DNA of 64,000 nucleotides. It comes from Pseudomonadota bacterium (GTDB taxonomy: Bacteria > Bdellovibrionota > UBA1018). The notes beneath the pieces are model-generated. The model worked only from the letters and a program-made list of their open reading frames with translations, was not told the DNA's origin and did not search any database. Below are positions 1 through 9,195 of the stretch, piece by piece. The stretch is from positions 682,001 through 746,000 of the forward strand of contig JAIXQO010000003.1 of assembly GCA_027485695.1 (NCBI GenBank), written 5' to 3'. Made by a program: the position numbers and the translations under genes. Position 1 is the first letter of the stretch. Each line of letters begins with the position of its first letter.

Positions 1-1119
1 GAATCCGGTTAAGGCGAGCGACCCGTACGCGAGGCCGGCCGCTAAAGCTGCGGTTAGGGTCGCGATCGCGGTTTGCCGCATGGAGATGTCGAGGGCGTCC
101 GAGTGGGATTTATCGGCACGACGTTCTTCGAGGTAACGCGCCAGCAGGATGATCGGAAAATTGATACCGTTGCCCAAGACGATCGAGCCCAAGAATGCGG
201 AGTTGGCGTTCAGGTATCCGATCGCAAAGTAAGACACGCCGAACGTCCAGAAAGTTCCCATGAGGAGAGCGACAAAAAGAGCAATCGACGCGCGCAATGC
301 GCGAAAAAAGACCCACATTGCGGCGCCCACGATGACCAATACAATCACGGTGGAGAGCTCGAGGTCAGCCACGAGGGCCGCTTGTTCCTCGATCGTGTTC
401 TGAACGCCTCCTGCGTACTTGATGTCGAGGTCCGGAGCATATTTTTTAGGGTCCAGGCGCGCGACGATTTCTTCGACCGCCGACTTCATCTTGTGGATGT
501 CTCCGCCGCCCGTGCTTTTGCTCGGTAAGTAGACCAGGACGATTCGAACTTTTTCGTCTGGAGTCGCGTAATAGCCGTCTGGGAAATGGGCGTACGTCGA
601 GAGCTTGGAGTCGTACTTCGACTTCATCGCCTGCAAGTCGAGGGTGGGTTCCGGGATATTGATTTCAGCAAAAATGACGAGTGGGTTATAGAGCGTGGTC
701 TCGTAGTCAATTTTCGCTTTGACGTAGTCGCGGATACGCACGAGTTCCTGAGTCTCGAGGTAGAGCGCTCGTCGCTTCATGAAGAACGCGAGTTCTTTCT
801 GGATGTTAGTCTCAACCGAGGCAACGACGTCTTTCGGGAGTTTCAGGAGTTCGCGTTCGAAGTCTTGAACAAAACGCTTGGAGGCCGCACCATTTTCAGA
901 AAGGACCACCACGGAAAGGTTATCGATCGATTCCAGGCGTGCGCCCACCTCAGTCAAATCCAGGACGCTGCGGGCGGTCGTGGGTAAGAGTTCTTCGAGG
1001 TCGGTCTTGAGGTTTAAATACAGTTTTGCTGAATAAAAAACCCCGGCGACCGAGAGCACGCAAGCGATCAGGAAAACGAGTAGGGCATGTTTCTGGAGGA
1101 ATCGACTAAGAAGAATCAT
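1..1119 (-). CDS. RND/MMPL-family exporter, N-terminal part (cut by window edge)
   Basis: The reading frame is open from an ATG at 1119 to the window edge (373 codons), so only the N-terminal half is visible. It starts with a membrane segment (residues about 9-30), then a periplasmic loop of roughly 230 residues beginning with the LKTDLEELLP motif typical of the predicted RND exporter (MMPL) group. A run of membrane helices follows, and the visible part ends in the conserved TAIATLTAALAAGLAYGSLA stretch of helix 4. Such proteins move lipids or hydrophobic molecules across the inner membrane using the proton gradient. It is divergent from the mlaE-like gene with 41 bp between start codons, which fits a shared envelope-lipid role. 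The exact substrate cannot be read from the sequence; an HpnN-like hopanoid exporter is one option. Confidence 0.8.
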   Translation of the reverse strand, partial: MILLSRFLQKHALLVFLIACVLSVAGVFYSAKLYLNLKTDLEELLPTTARSVLDLTEVGARLESIDNLSVVVLSENGAASKRFVQDFERELLKLPKDVVASVETNIQKELAFFMKRRALYLETQELVRIRDYVKAKIDYETTLYNPLVIFAEINIPEPTLDLQAMKSKYDSKLSTYAHFPDGYYATPDEKVRIVLVYLPSKSTGGGDIHKMKSAVEEIVARLDPKKYAPDLDIKYAGGVQNTIEEQAALVADLELSTVIVLVIVGAAMWVFFRALRASIALFVALLMGTFWTFGVSYFAIGYLNANSAFLGSIVLGNGINFPIILLARYLEERRADKSHSDALDISMRQTAIATLTAALAAGLAYGSLALTGF

Positions 1120-1160
1120 CTTGTGCTTCGCGTGAGCTTCATGTTGTATCTAATATCAAC

Positions 1161-1943
1161 GTGTCTATTCAAGAGATGATTCAGTCCTCGCTTGCTCTTG
1201 CCGGGGAATTCACCCTTTTTATCGGCGATACGCTCAAGGCGCTCTCCCGTATCTGGTATCGTCGAAACATTTTTCTCCGACACTGCGAAATCATCGGCGT
1301 CAGCTCCAGTGGAATCATCGTGGTGGCGGCCATGTTCCTGGGCGGAGTTCTGGGTTATCAGCTCTACGTTTCGTTTCATCTTTTTAATGCCGAAGCGCTC
1401 CTGGGGGGCAGCGTCGGCGTCGCGATGTTTCGAGAACTCGCGCCCGTGATGACAGCGATTATGGTGACGGGGCGCGCCGGAGCTGCGATGGCCGCCGAAA
1501 TCGCCAGTATGAAAGTTTCAGAGCAAGTGGATGCACTCGAAGTGATGGCAGTGGATCCGATTGAATACTTGATCACGCCACGCGTAGTTGCGGGCTTGGT
1601 CATGCTCCCGATTTTGAGTATTTTTTTCACCGCAGTTGCGAGTATTGCGGCAGCTGGTGTGGCTTGCGGGATCATGGGGCTCGACCCAGCCATTTACTGG
1701 GAACAGTATTCCAAGGTGGTAGATCGCATCGATTTGGTGCATTGTATTGTCAAAGGTTCCGCATTCGGTTTGATTCTGACGTGGGTCGGTTGTTTCAACG
1801 GATTCCGCGCATACGGAGGCGCTCGGGCAGTTGGCCTAGCGACTCGAAACACGGTCGTCGCGAGCTGTCTTTTGATTCTGCTCATCGACTATGTTCTCAC
1901 TTCGTTCCTTCCGTTTGGCTTCGCGAAACTAGTCTTGAGTTAG
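1161..1943 (+). CDS. mlaE: MlaE/YrbE-type ABC transporter permease
   Basis: This 260-residue protein matches the MlaE/YrbE permease family in length and motifs. A hydrophobic N-terminal part is followed by the GSVGVAMFRELAPVMTAIMV and GRAGAAMAAEIASMKVSEQVDALEVMAVDP blocks that define the family, then four more hydrophobic stretches. These permeases form the inner-membrane part of retrograde phospholipid transport. The start is a GTG at 1161. The next gene, the MCE substrate-binding protein, begins 7 bp downstream, so the two are co-transcribed. No MlaF ATPase gene lies in this operon, which is unusual because permease, ATPase and MCE protein are normally adjacent. Family assignment is firm; the cargo is inferred. 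Confidence 0.9.
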   Translation: MSIQEMIQSSLALAGEFTLFIGDTLKALSRIWYRRNIFLRHCEIIGVSSSGIIVVAAMFLGGVLGYQLYVSFHLFNAEALLGGSVGVAMFRELAPVMTAIMVTGRAGAAMAAEIASMKVSEQVDALEVMAVDPIEYLITPRVVAGLVMLPILSIFFTAVASIAAAGVACGIMGLDPAIYWEQYSKVVDRIDLVHCIVKGSAFGLILTWVGCFNGFRAYGGARAVGLATRNTVVASCLLILLIDYVLTSFLPFGFAKLVLS

Positions 1944-1950
1944 GGTAAAA

Positions 1951-3447
1951 ATGAGCGTCAACGATACGAATCAGGTTACACGGGCAAAAGTAGGAATTTT
2001 AACGGTACTCGGCATTTTGATCGTCGGTGTACTCACAGTTTTCGTGAATGACCGCCCGTACTGGTGGCGGAGTTGCGAACCGATCTACATCAACATCGAA
2101 GACGCGACCGGATTGAAAACCAAATCGCCGGTTCGTTCGCTGGGGCTGCAAGTCGGCTATCTGAGATCGGTTACGCTCTCCGAAACTCATGTTCGTTTGG
2201 GCATCTGTATCACCGCCCCGGTGGAGGTCATTCCGGATACCCGTGCCTACATCCGCGGTGAAGGTTTCTTGGGGGATAAGTTCGTTGAACTGAAGCCCGT
2301 TCGCTATGTGGGTAACACCGTACTGAAGGATGCCACCCCGACGAGCTCCTCGGGTGCAGGGCGTTCGCCTAGTCAGAACGAAATTCCCGCCGTGCAACTC
2401 AAAGAAGAAGAGGCCTCGCCGTTCTCCAAAGAGCAGAGCCGCCTTTGGAACTTCTTGATGCCTTCGGCTTACGCGGCTCAGGGCGATGAAGTCCCCGGAA
2501 AAGAAATCCCCGTCGGCAACCGCGCCGGTGACATGGATAAGCTCATGGAAAAAGCCGACCAGCTGATGGTCGAGCTGACCCAGCTCTCCAAAAACCTCAA
2601 AGAAGGTCTGGATCCAAAAGATCTTCGCGCAACCGTTCAGCAATTGAACAAAACGCTCGACAGCGTTTCTAAGAGTTTTTCGCCAGAAGGCGGCTTGAAC
2701 TCGACGGCTCGTCGTGCACTTGCCAAGCTGGAAGCTTCCTTCGAAAACCTCCGTCAGATCATGGAGCGCATCAATCGCGGTGAGGGTTCCGTCGGAAAAC
2801 TCATCAATGACCCGGCTTACGCCGAGGAAATGATGAAAGCGATGAAGAACGTGAACAAGTTCTTGAACAAAGCGAATGACATTCGTTTTGCGATCAATCT
2901 CGGAGCGGAGCAGATTCCGGTCTATGACGGTGGTCGTGGCTTCTTCCAACTTCAGATTTTCCCGAATCCGACTCGTTACTATTTGATTGGTATTTCGATG
3001 GACCCTCGCGGTCGATTGAACAATACGAATACGACAACGATTGCCGGTGGCCAAACGACCCAGACGCGGACCGAAGAAACCCAAGAAACCGGGCTTCTGT
3101 TTACGGCGATGCTCGGCAAGATATTCTATAATCGGTTTGATTTTTCTGCGGGCGCTCTTCATGGAGACGGCGCAGTATCAGGGATCATTCACCTCGGTCC
3201 TAAAGGACAAGAGGAAGCATTTCATGTTCGAACAGACATTTATATGCGGGGTGGTCGCGGAATATCGATCAATGACCGTTTGATGTTTCAAGTGCATCCT
3301 CTCATGAACTCCGATGTATTTAGATCCGTCTATGTCCGTGGCGGTCTTGAGTCGACCCGTAAGGTTAACGCAAAATATGCCTGGTCTTTTGGCGCCGGGA
3401 TCACCTTCGATGACGAAGAAATCAAACTGCTTTTCGCTTTCCGTTAA
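1951..3447 (+). CDS. mlaD: MlaD-like MCE-domain protein with long C-terminal extension
   Basis: 498 residues. An N-terminal membrane anchor (about 13-32) is followed by one MCE domain (about 45-130) containing the DATGLKTKSPVRSLGLQVGYL and GEGFLGDKFVELKP motifs. Next come a low-complexity linker, an amphipathic helical stretch (about 190-300, including the GRINRGEGSVGKLINDP-like motif seen in many MCE proteins) and a beta-rich C-terminal region (about 310-498) ending in Phe-Arg. MlaD normally has about 180 residues, so more than half of this protein is extra. It would sit in the periplasm anchored to the inner membrane and pass lipids to the MlaE permease. The C-terminal beta-rich part could reach the outer membrane, which is inference. 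The downstream gene starts inside its 3' end. Confidence 0.85.
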   Translation: MSVNDTNQVTRAKVGILTVLGILIVGVLTVFVNDRPYWWRSCEPIYINIEDATGLKTKSPVRSLGLQVGYLRSVTLSETHVRLGICITAPVEVIPDTRAYIRGEGFLGDKFVELKPVRYVGNTVLKDATPTSSSGAGRSPSQNEIPAVQLKEEEASPFSKEQSRLWNFLMPSAYAAQGDEVPGKEIPVGNRAGDMDKLMEKADQLMVELTQLSKNLKEGLDPKDLRATVQQLNKTLDSVSKSFSPEGGLNSTARRALAKLEASFENLRQIMERINRGEGSVGKLINDPAYAEEMMKAMKNVNKFLNKANDIRFAINLGAEQIPVYDGGRGFFQLQIFPNPTRYYLIGISMDPRGRLNNTNTTTIAGGQTTQTRTEETQETGLLFTAMLGKIFYNRFDFSAGALHGDGAVSGIIHLGPKGQEEAFHVRTDIYMRGGRGISINDRLMFQVHPLMNSDVFRSVYVRGGLESTRKVNAKYAWSFGAGITFDDEEIKLLFAFR

Positions 3448-4303
3448 GCTGCTCTTAGCGCTCATCTCGAGTGTTTCGGCCGAAGCGGGCTTGAGTCTCA
3501 GCCCGTACGGCGATCTTTCGGAAAAAGTGAAGACCGACGCCGTCTGGTCTCGATATGAGTCCGACGATAGTCATTTGCTTTTTACTGTTCGAGTCGAAAA
3601 AATCTCGATCCCCGATGGTAAAAAATGTTCGGATGTTTTGGATCGGGCGCGCGCCTATGCTTTTGGTAAGCCGCTTTTTCAAGGTTGGGAGCCGTACGAG
3701 AGTAAGGAACTCAAGACTATTTCAGGTTGCTCTGGGTTTCCCTGCAAAGTGAAACTCAATGAGCCCGAGAGCTTGAGTCTTGCAGCCAAAGCTGAAGACG
3801 ATCGCTACGCGCATTATCTGAGCTTGGTAAAATCCCGCGTGGATCAGGCTCAAAAAGACGGACGTCGACGAGGGTATGATCTGACAGACGATGCCGTGGA
3901 TGCCTGGGCATGGCTGAAGAAACGAGTGGATGAGGCAAGTCGTCTGGATCCACCCGCGTCCGGAGAAGTGGTGAGTCGTCGACTAGAATTTGCCAAGCGC
4001 GGCGGCTACCTGGAGATTCGCCAGGTACTCGATGTTCGTAAGAAACGCGACGGCGCGCGACTTCATATCTGGGTTCAAGATCTCTACACGGATCATTATT
4101 TCGATGGTTGGGCTGAGGAATACGACCTTCGGTGTGCGAGTGAGTCGAGTCTGATCTACTCACAGTTCTTGCCGGTGGAGTTTGACCTGCTCAAAAATAC
4201 GGATTTCTTCTCTCGCATGATGCGGCCAAAGATGCGGACGTCAGTTCGCGATCAATCCGAACTTTATCTCAGGCGCGTTCGAGCCGAGATGCTCGGCCTG
4301 TAA
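3410..4303 (+). CDS. secreted protein of unknown function, in the mla operon
   Basis: 297 residues from the ATG at 3410, chosen because it places a typical signal peptide (hydrophobic core LLLALISSVSAEA) at the N-terminus. This start lies inside the end of the mlaD-like gene, a 38-bp overlap that implies co-translation. I do not recognise a family. The mature part is charged and has paired cysteines (CSGFPC near residue 105) and several Tyr/Trp-rich strands. Its position as third gene of a lipid-transport operon suggests a periplasmic partner of the MCE protein, but nothing in the sequence proves this. Confidence 0.75.
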   Translation: MTKKSNCFSLSVKLLLALISSVSAEAGLSLSPYGDLSEKVKTDAVWSRYESDDSHLLFTVRVEKISIPDGKKCSDVLDRARAYAFGKPLFQGWEPYESKELKTISGCSGFPCKVKLNEPESLSLAAKAEDDRYAHYLSLVKSRVDQAQKDGRRRGYDLTDDAVDAWAWLKKRVDEASRLDPPASGEVVSRRLEFAKRGGYLEIRQVLDVRKKRDGARLHIWVQDLYTDHYFDGWAEEYDLRCASESSLIYSQFLPVEFDLLKNTDFFSRMMRPKMRTSVRDQSELYLRRVRAEMLGL

Positions 4304-4424
4304 CCAGATACTTCCACATCCGAATAGAATGCGATCTTGCCGATTGATTGACGACGGTTTGAGGTACTTTCACGCCAATAGCGTGTGAACTGAGGCCCAT
4401 GTACCGACCGTGAGTCCAAAAAAA

Positions 4425-4452
4425 AGCCCGATCCTCGCAAAAGGATCGGGCT
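4425..4452 (-). terminator. intrinsic terminator of the Urate_ox_N gene
   Basis: An 11-bp perfect stem (4425-4435 pairing with 4442-4452) closes a 6-nt loop. Read on the minus strand, the stem is followed directly by a run of T. It lies 24 bp beyond the stop codon of the gene at 4477-5172. Confidence 0.9.
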
Positions 4453-4476
4453 GCAAGAGCTCTTTGTAAATGCTGA

Positions 4477-5172
4477 TTAGAGCAGAACTTCTGCGATCAC
4501 ATACATGACGACTGCGAGCGCGACGCCACAGTGAATGACGCCTTTGACGGTGGTCAGAGGTCCCATTTTGCCTTTGAGCGCGTTGAGCTCGATTCCGATG
4601 ATGATGATTCCGAAAACAACTGCCAGTGCGACAAAGTTAGAGGTTTCGCTGGTGGTGATGTTCAGGTTTCGTGCGCCGACCATGAAAAACAGCATCGCGA
4701 GGGAGAAGAAGACGTTCGTGCGAGAGGCGAGGCCGGCTTTTGCGGCCGCGCCTGGTGCTTCTGGAAGTGCCTGTCCGCCGCCCAGTACTTGGGTGGCCGA
4801 TGCGATGACGATTTTCTGATTTGGCCAGATGATCAACCAGACGTTCAAGAACATGATCGTCGCCATGGACATACTGGTGAGGATGTTCACACCCCAGGAA
4901 GAAGCGAAATTGAAACCTTGGTGCATTCTTCCAGTGATGAGGCCAACACCGGTCAAGAACGTGAAAAGTGCGCCATAACGGAACCACCAGAGTGCGCGAG
5001 GCACGAGTTTTGTGATCGCGTTGTTCTTGGTGGCGGCGTCGGTTTCGGCGAAAAACGCGCCTTGTACGAAGTTGAAATAGTACAAGTGTCCGATCCAAAC
5101 GATACCAAAGAAAACGTGCATCCAACGCAGCAAGAACATCGCGCCGTCGGCGGTAAGTAGTGCAAAATCCAT
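4477..5172 (-). CDS. urate-oxidase N-terminal-like (PuuD-type) integral membrane protein
   Basis: 231 residues with six to seven hydrophobic helices. The WMHVFFGIVWIGHLYYFNFVQ opening and the later ALWWFRYGALFTFLTG segment match the membrane domain known as Urate_ox_N, found in PuuD-type urate oxidases and in related stand-alone proteins. Family knowledge: full PuuD has a C-terminal cytochrome c domain, which is absent here, since the protein ends after the last helix and no CxxCH motif is present. Histidines in helices 1 and 2 could bind haem. It is monocistronic, followed by its own terminator. Real urate oxidation is doubtful; a haem-binding or redox membrane protein is the safer reading. 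Confidence 0.8.
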   Translation of the reverse strand: MDFALLTADGAMFLLRWMHVFFGIVWIGHLYYFNFVQGAFFAETDAATKNNAITKLVPRALWWFRYGALFTFLTGVGLITGRMHQGFNFASSWGVNILTSMSMATIMFLNVWLIIWPNQKIVIASATQVLGGGQALPEAPGAAAKAGLASRTNVFFSLAMLFFMVGARNLNITTSETSNFVALAVVFGIIIIGIELNALKGKMGPLTTVKGVIHCGVALAVVMYVIAEVLL

Positions 5173-5317
5173 GAGGATATCCCTTCAATCAAAATGATGG
5201 TTTAAATTTTGACTAGTTTGCCCCGACTTAACGAGGGCTTTCAATCAAAAATCGGCAGTACCGCCGATTTTCATGCCAGGCGACCGCTCCGACGTCCCCA
5301 GCGGATTTCCACCGAGC

Positions 5318-6469
5318 CTAATCCGGAACAAATCCGAGGAGCGGGATCAATAACCGGAGATCGCGTCGATCGAGTGCAAGTCGAGCCGCCTGTTTCACCT
5401 TGGGTTTTGCGTGAAAAGCGACGCCGGCACCGGCTTCTAGAAGCATCGGAATATCGTTCGCGCCATCACCAACGGCGAGTGTATCGCCTGCAATCAGTGA
5501 GAGTTTTTCTCGAAGTTCGATGAGTGCCTGAGCTTTGCGTGCAGCGTCGACAATGGGGAAAAGAGGCATTCCCGTCACTTGATCGTTTTTCCACTCCAGT
5601 CGGTTACAGACGACCCAGGAAATGCCCAGTCGCGCCGCGATCGGTTCGGCGAAAAAATCGAATCCTCCGGAAAAAATCGCGCTCTGAATTCCATTCCGCG
5701 ACAAGAACGCGAAAAAATCCTCTGCGCCGGGCGTGAGTTCGATGCGCTCAAAAACCGTTTTCACTGCCTGACGTTCAAGGCCCTTGAGGTAGGCCACACG
5801 TCGAGTGAACGACGCCGCAAAGTCGAGTTCCCCACGCATAGCAGCCTCCGTCACTTGCGAGACGGGTTCATAGCAACCATATTCGCGAGCCAACTCATCG
5901 AGGCCCTCTTGCTCAATCAGTGTAGAATCCAAATCAAACGCGGCCATTCTGAGATCCTCAGGGATCCATCCGGTCGGCAAAAGATTCCACTCGTGACCAT
6001 TCTCAGTTTCGCGGATTTTCAGCAGTCGTTCACGAATGCCTGTTTCGTCGATCGTTTGGGCCAGGACTTGGATTCGAGTCAAGACGAACTCTCGATGAGG
6101 TTCAGAATGGAGCGATACGATAGAATCCGCATTGAAGGGTTCCAGGAGTTTTTTCAGATGGTCGGCGCGAATCTCCGGAGTGAGCCCGGTGATGCGATAA
6201 CCATCGCGAGAAAACGCAGTCGCGGGCATTGTCTGCGTATACCACTCGATGCGGTACCCTTGCGCGAATGAACGTTGGTCCCATTCCGCGCGAACGGAGT
6301 CCGACAGCGGTCCGGTTTTGAGCGAAAAGTACGCGGTTTGATCGACGCTGGTCGCACGAACGATGACATGAGGTGCGAGTTCCAAATACGCCAAAAAATC
6401 GCGGTAAGCGCCGACGGTCAGTGGCGCGTTTGAACTCCAGCTGACTTCTAGGATGTTCGAATCGCTCAT
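5318..6469 (-). CDS. serB: phosphoserine phosphatase SerB
   Basis: 383 residues. The N-terminal part (about 1-165) has the ACT-like arrangement of long SerB proteins. The HAD phosphatase core follows, with the nucleophile motif FDLDSTL and then EGLDELARE, the second motif IFSGGFDFFA, the conserved Lys in AKPKVKQ, and the acidic motif GDGANDIPML. It converts phosphoserine to serine in the last step of serine synthesis. The stop codon of the upstream amidase gene overlaps its ATG by 4 bp, so the two are translationally coupled. Identification is firm on motifs and length. Confidence 0.93.
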   Translation of the reverse strand: MSDSNILEVSWSSNAPLTVGAYRDFLAYLELAPHVIVRATSVDQTAYFSLKTGPLSDSVRAEWDQRSFAQGYRIEWYTQTMPATAFSRDGYRITGLTPEIRADHLKKLLEPFNADSIVSLHSEPHREFVLTRIQVLAQTIDETGIRERLLKIRETENGHEWNLLPTGWIPEDLRMAAFDLDSTLIEQEGLDELAREYGCYEPVSQVTEAAMRGELDFAASFTRRVAYLKGLERQAVKTVFERIELTPGAEDFFAFLSRNGIQSAIFSGGFDFFAEPIAARLGISWVVCNRLEWKNDQVTGMPLFPIVDAARKAQALIELREKLSLIAGDTLAVGDGANDIPMLLEAGAGVAFHAKPKVKQAARLALDRRDLRLLIPLLGFVPD

Positions 6470-7323
6470 CCGAGTTTACGGTGCGAGAGGCAGGGAAGGT
6501 TTTCTCGGTATTCCGCGAGGGTCGGAAAATTCAAATCCGCCCAGACTACGCCGTCGCCTTCTTTTCTTTCGGCTACGACGCGTCCCCAAGGGTCAATGAT
6601 TCGCGTATGCCCAAAACAGGTACGTCCTTCGTACGGAGATCCCCACTGTGCGGGGGCGATCACATAAGAGAGATTCTCGATCGCTCGCGCGCGAGTCAAC
6701 ACATCCCAATGCGCTTGCCCGGTTTTCTGGGTGAATGCTGCAGGAATGAACAGCATCTCGGCGCCTTTTTTGGAGTAGTGACGATAGAGTTCCGGAAATC
6801 GTAAGTCATAACAAACGGACAGTCCGGCTCTACCCCAAGGAGTCGTGACGAGCGCAGGTTTTTTGCCAGCTTCGATGTGCGTGGATTCCTTGTAACTCTG
6901 GTCGCCAGCGACGTTGACGTCGAACAAATGGATTTTGTCGTAACGAGAAACGATATCGCCGTCCGGAGAAAACAGTAGGGTCGTATTCGTGGTCTTGCCG
7001 CCTTTGCCTTTCATCGGAATAGTTCCGGCGTGTAGCCAAACGTCTGCTTCGCAGGCCCATTCAGCGAGGATTTCAATCCATTCGCCTTTGAGCGTTTGTG
7101 CGTAGTCCTTGGCTTGGCGATCAGGCGCGAGAAACAGAAAATTCTCCGGGAACGCGACCCAGTTTGGGTCGTGTTTCAGAGCTTCTTGAAAAAGTGAGTG
7201 CGCCAGAGCGAGGTTTTCTTCGGGGTTAGGAGTGGAGCGCATCTGAATCGCTGCAACACGTGGGGAGGCGTAGGTTAGTTCTGATTTTTTGGAGGAAGAA
7301 CGGGGCTTGGTTTTTCGTTTCAT
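6466..7323 (-). CDS. nitrilase-superfamily amidase (Nit1/omega-amidase type)
   Basis: 285 residues of the carbon-nitrogen hydrolase fold with the complete Glu-Lys-Cys triad: Glu in FPENF, Lys in RYDKIHLFDV, Cys in SVCYDLRFPELYR. The block around KIHLFDV and the block around the Cys are typical of the Nit subgroup (deaminated-glutathione amidase or omega-amidase). The first 18 residues are a basic, Ser/Lys-rich extension; a later start is possible. It is the first gene of a two-gene operon with serB. The likely role is repair or hydrolysis of small amides in the cytoplasm; the exact substrate is not determined. Confidence 0.88.
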   Translation of the reverse strand: MKRKTKPRSSSKKSELTYASPRVAAIQMRSTPNPEENLALAHSLFQEALKHDPNWVAFPENFLFLAPDRQAKDYAQTLKGEWIEILAEWACEADVWLHAGTIPMKGKGGKTTNTTLLFSPDGDIVSRYDKIHLFDVNVAGDQSYKESTHIEAGKKPALVTTPWGRAGLSVCYDLRFPELYRHYSKKGAEMLFIPAAFTQKTGQAHWDVLTRARAIENLSYVIAPAQWGSPYEGRTCFGHTRIIDPWGRVVAERKEGDGVVWADLNFPTLAEYRENLPCLSHRKLG

Positions 7324-7383
7324 GCAAGATTGACTTTAACCAGAGAACGGGGAATTGTCGGTAAAAAATCGAGGATTTAAACT

Positions 7384-7812
7384 ATGAAACCGATCCGTGG
7401 GTTTTTCGTTTCTGTCGCAATTTCGTCCGTTTTTGCTTGCTCGAGCGGACAAGTTTCCCCCGAAGTCAAGGCACTCGAAGCCGCGAACCATGCCGCTTAC
7501 GGCACCTATCTCGACTGTTTGGACGAGAAATTCGAAACGCTGGTGAATACCAAACGCACTGCCGAGCAGGTGGCAGACGAAGCGCAGATCGAGTGCAAGA
7601 GCGAGTACCTCGCTTATATCAATTCTCGTGAGGCGCTCATCGATTCTTCCAATCGATCCGGTTTGGCGGGATCGTCGTATAATCAAGCGACCTACGGTGC
7701 GGAACAAAAACAGAAAGCCGCCAAATCGCGCCTGATAGAAAAGGTCCGGGTCTACCGTAGGGCCGGCGGTGAAACCGAGGCTCCGTCGGAGACTCCGTCC
7801 GGAGAAGGATAA
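7384..7812 (+). CDS. small predicted lipoprotein
   Basis: 142 residues. A signal peptide with the sequence SSVFACSSG places a cysteine at the expected lipidation site (residue 19), although Phe at the second lipobox position is uncommon. The mature part is hydrophilic with two further Cys and a Pro/Glu/Thr tail. I recognise no family. It sits 69 bp ahead of hisS on the same strand and divergent from the amidase gene. Confidence 0.65.
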   Translation: MKPIRGFFVSVAISSVFACSSGQVSPEVKALEAANHAAYGTYLDCLDEKFETLVNTKRTAEQVADEAQIECKSEYLAYINSREALIDSSNRSGLAGSSYNQATYGAEQKQKAAKSRLIEKVRVYRRAGGETEAPSETPSGEG

Positions 7813-7881
7813 TCCGTACCGGGCGCCTTCGGTCCGTCATTGAACATTGGGGCCGCATTCGTTAAGAATAAGGGACCTTCT

Positions 7882-9165
7882 ATGTCGTTCATTTCTACCC
7901 AAAGTTACAAAGGCACCCGCGATTTTTATCCTGATGAGATGCGTTTTCGCCGATGGATGTTCGGCAAGATGCGCGAGACCGCGCTTAAGTTCGGTTTTCA
8001 GGAATATGACGGGCCGATCTTGGAATCTTTTGAACTCTACGCTGCAAAATCCGGCGAAGAGTTGGTCAACGAGCAGCTCTATCATTTCGTAGACCGCGGT
8101 GATCGTAAGGTGGCCATTCGTCCAGAAATGACTCCGACGCTGGCGCGACTCGTGGCGGGCAAGTTCAACGAACTCCCCAAGCCCATTCGATGGTTCTCGA
8201 TCCCGAATCTCTGGCGCTACGAAAAACCTCAGAAGGGCCGTTTGCGCGAACACTGGCAGTTGAACGTGGATGTGCTTGGTGGCGAGCGTTCGATGGCCGA
8301 CGCGGAGACGCTGTATTTCGCTCACGAACTCATTCGTTCGTTCGGCGGCAACGCGCACCTCGATATGCGCATCAATCACCGCGGGCTCATGGACCAATTT
8401 TTCGGTAGCCTCGGTTTGGATGCCGAACGCGCGCACAAGGTGACCAAGGCCATCGACGCCAAGGATAAGATCGGGCCAGAGAAATTTCATCAGTGGCTCA
8501 AGGATCTGGGTTTGGGTGCGACGGAAATTTCGCAGATCGACGCTTTCTTTAATGAAGGGTTCGAAGCGATACGCTCCAAATTCGCGGGAGTTGCCGTCGA
8601 CGAGATGTCGCAATTGTTTGATCGGCTTCAGGACCTGGGCCTCAAAGACTCCTGTCGATTTGATCCGTCGATCATGCGCGGTTTGAACTACTACACCGGT
8701 ACCGTGTTCGAGATTTACGATACACATCCGGAGAATCGCCGTGCGATGTTCGGTGGTGGTCGCTATGATAATTTGCTAGGGTTATTTGGCAAAAATCAGC
8801 TCTCGGGTGTGGGATTTGGAATGGGCGATGTGACGCTCGAAGATTTCTTACGTACGCACGCGCTCGTGCCTGATTTTTCGTCTGCTCTCGATGTTTGGGT
8901 CGGCGTTCCGGATCGCGCTCATTGGAAATCGGCGCAAGAGATTTCCCGTACGTTACGCGAAGCAGGACTTTCTGTCGGTGTTTCGCTCGACGAAGCAGGG
9001 TTCGGCGCGCAGATCAAGCAAGCGCTCAAGCTCGGTGCGCGTTTCGTCGTTCTGTTTGGCGAAGAAGAGTGGAAGAGCGGCAAGGTCGTGCTCAAGAACC
9101 TCGGTAAAAACGAGCAGACGATCGTGGACGCCGCCGACGTGGTGCGAGTAATTCAGACCCAGTAG
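7882..9165 (+). CDS. hisS: histidyl-tRNA synthetase
   Basis: 427 residues from the ATG at 7882, chosen because of the AGGGA ribosome-binding site 6 bp upstream and because the protein then begins with the conserved GTRDFYPDE motif. Class II synthetase motif 2 is visible around FSIPNLWRYEKPQKGRLREH; the histidine-binding motifs RGLNYYTGTVFEI and GGGRYDNLLGLFG follow, then motif 3 (GVGFGMGDVTL) and the C-terminal anticodon-binding domain (about 330-427). It charges tRNA-His. Length and motifs leave little doubt. Confidence 0.95.
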   Translation: MSFISTQSYKGTRDFYPDEMRFRRWMFGKMRETALKFGFQEYDGPILESFELYAAKSGEELVNEQLYHFVDRGDRKVAIRPEMTPTLARLVAGKFNELPKPIRWFSIPNLWRYEKPQKGRLREHWQLNVDVLGGERSMADAETLYFAHELIRSFGGNAHLDMRINHRGLMDQFFGSLGLDAERAHKVTKAIDAKDKIGPEKFHQWLKDLGLGATEISQIDAFFNEGFEAIRSKFAGVAVDEMSQLFDRLQDLGLKDSCRFDPSIMRGLNYYTGTVFEIYDTHPENRRAMFGGGRYDNLLGLFGKNQLSGVGFGMGDVTLEDFLRTHALVPDFSSALDVWVGVPDRAHWKSAQEISRTLREAGLSVGVSLDEAGFGAQIKQALKLGARFVVLFGEEEWKSGKVVLKNLGKNEQTIVDAADVVRVIQTQ

Positions 9166-9195
9166 ACGCGTCTTTTGGGTTGCTCCGTTTTAAAA

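Noticed and set aside
1999..3162. A 387-residue open frame on the minus strand opposite the MCE gene
   Set aside because: The plus-strand frame has clear MCE motifs; the minus-strand protein has no motif and is a shadow frame in GC-biased coding DNA.
4531..5160. A 209-residue plus-strand frame opposite the Urate_ox_N gene
   Set aside because: The minus-strand frame encodes well-formed membrane helices and has its own terminator.
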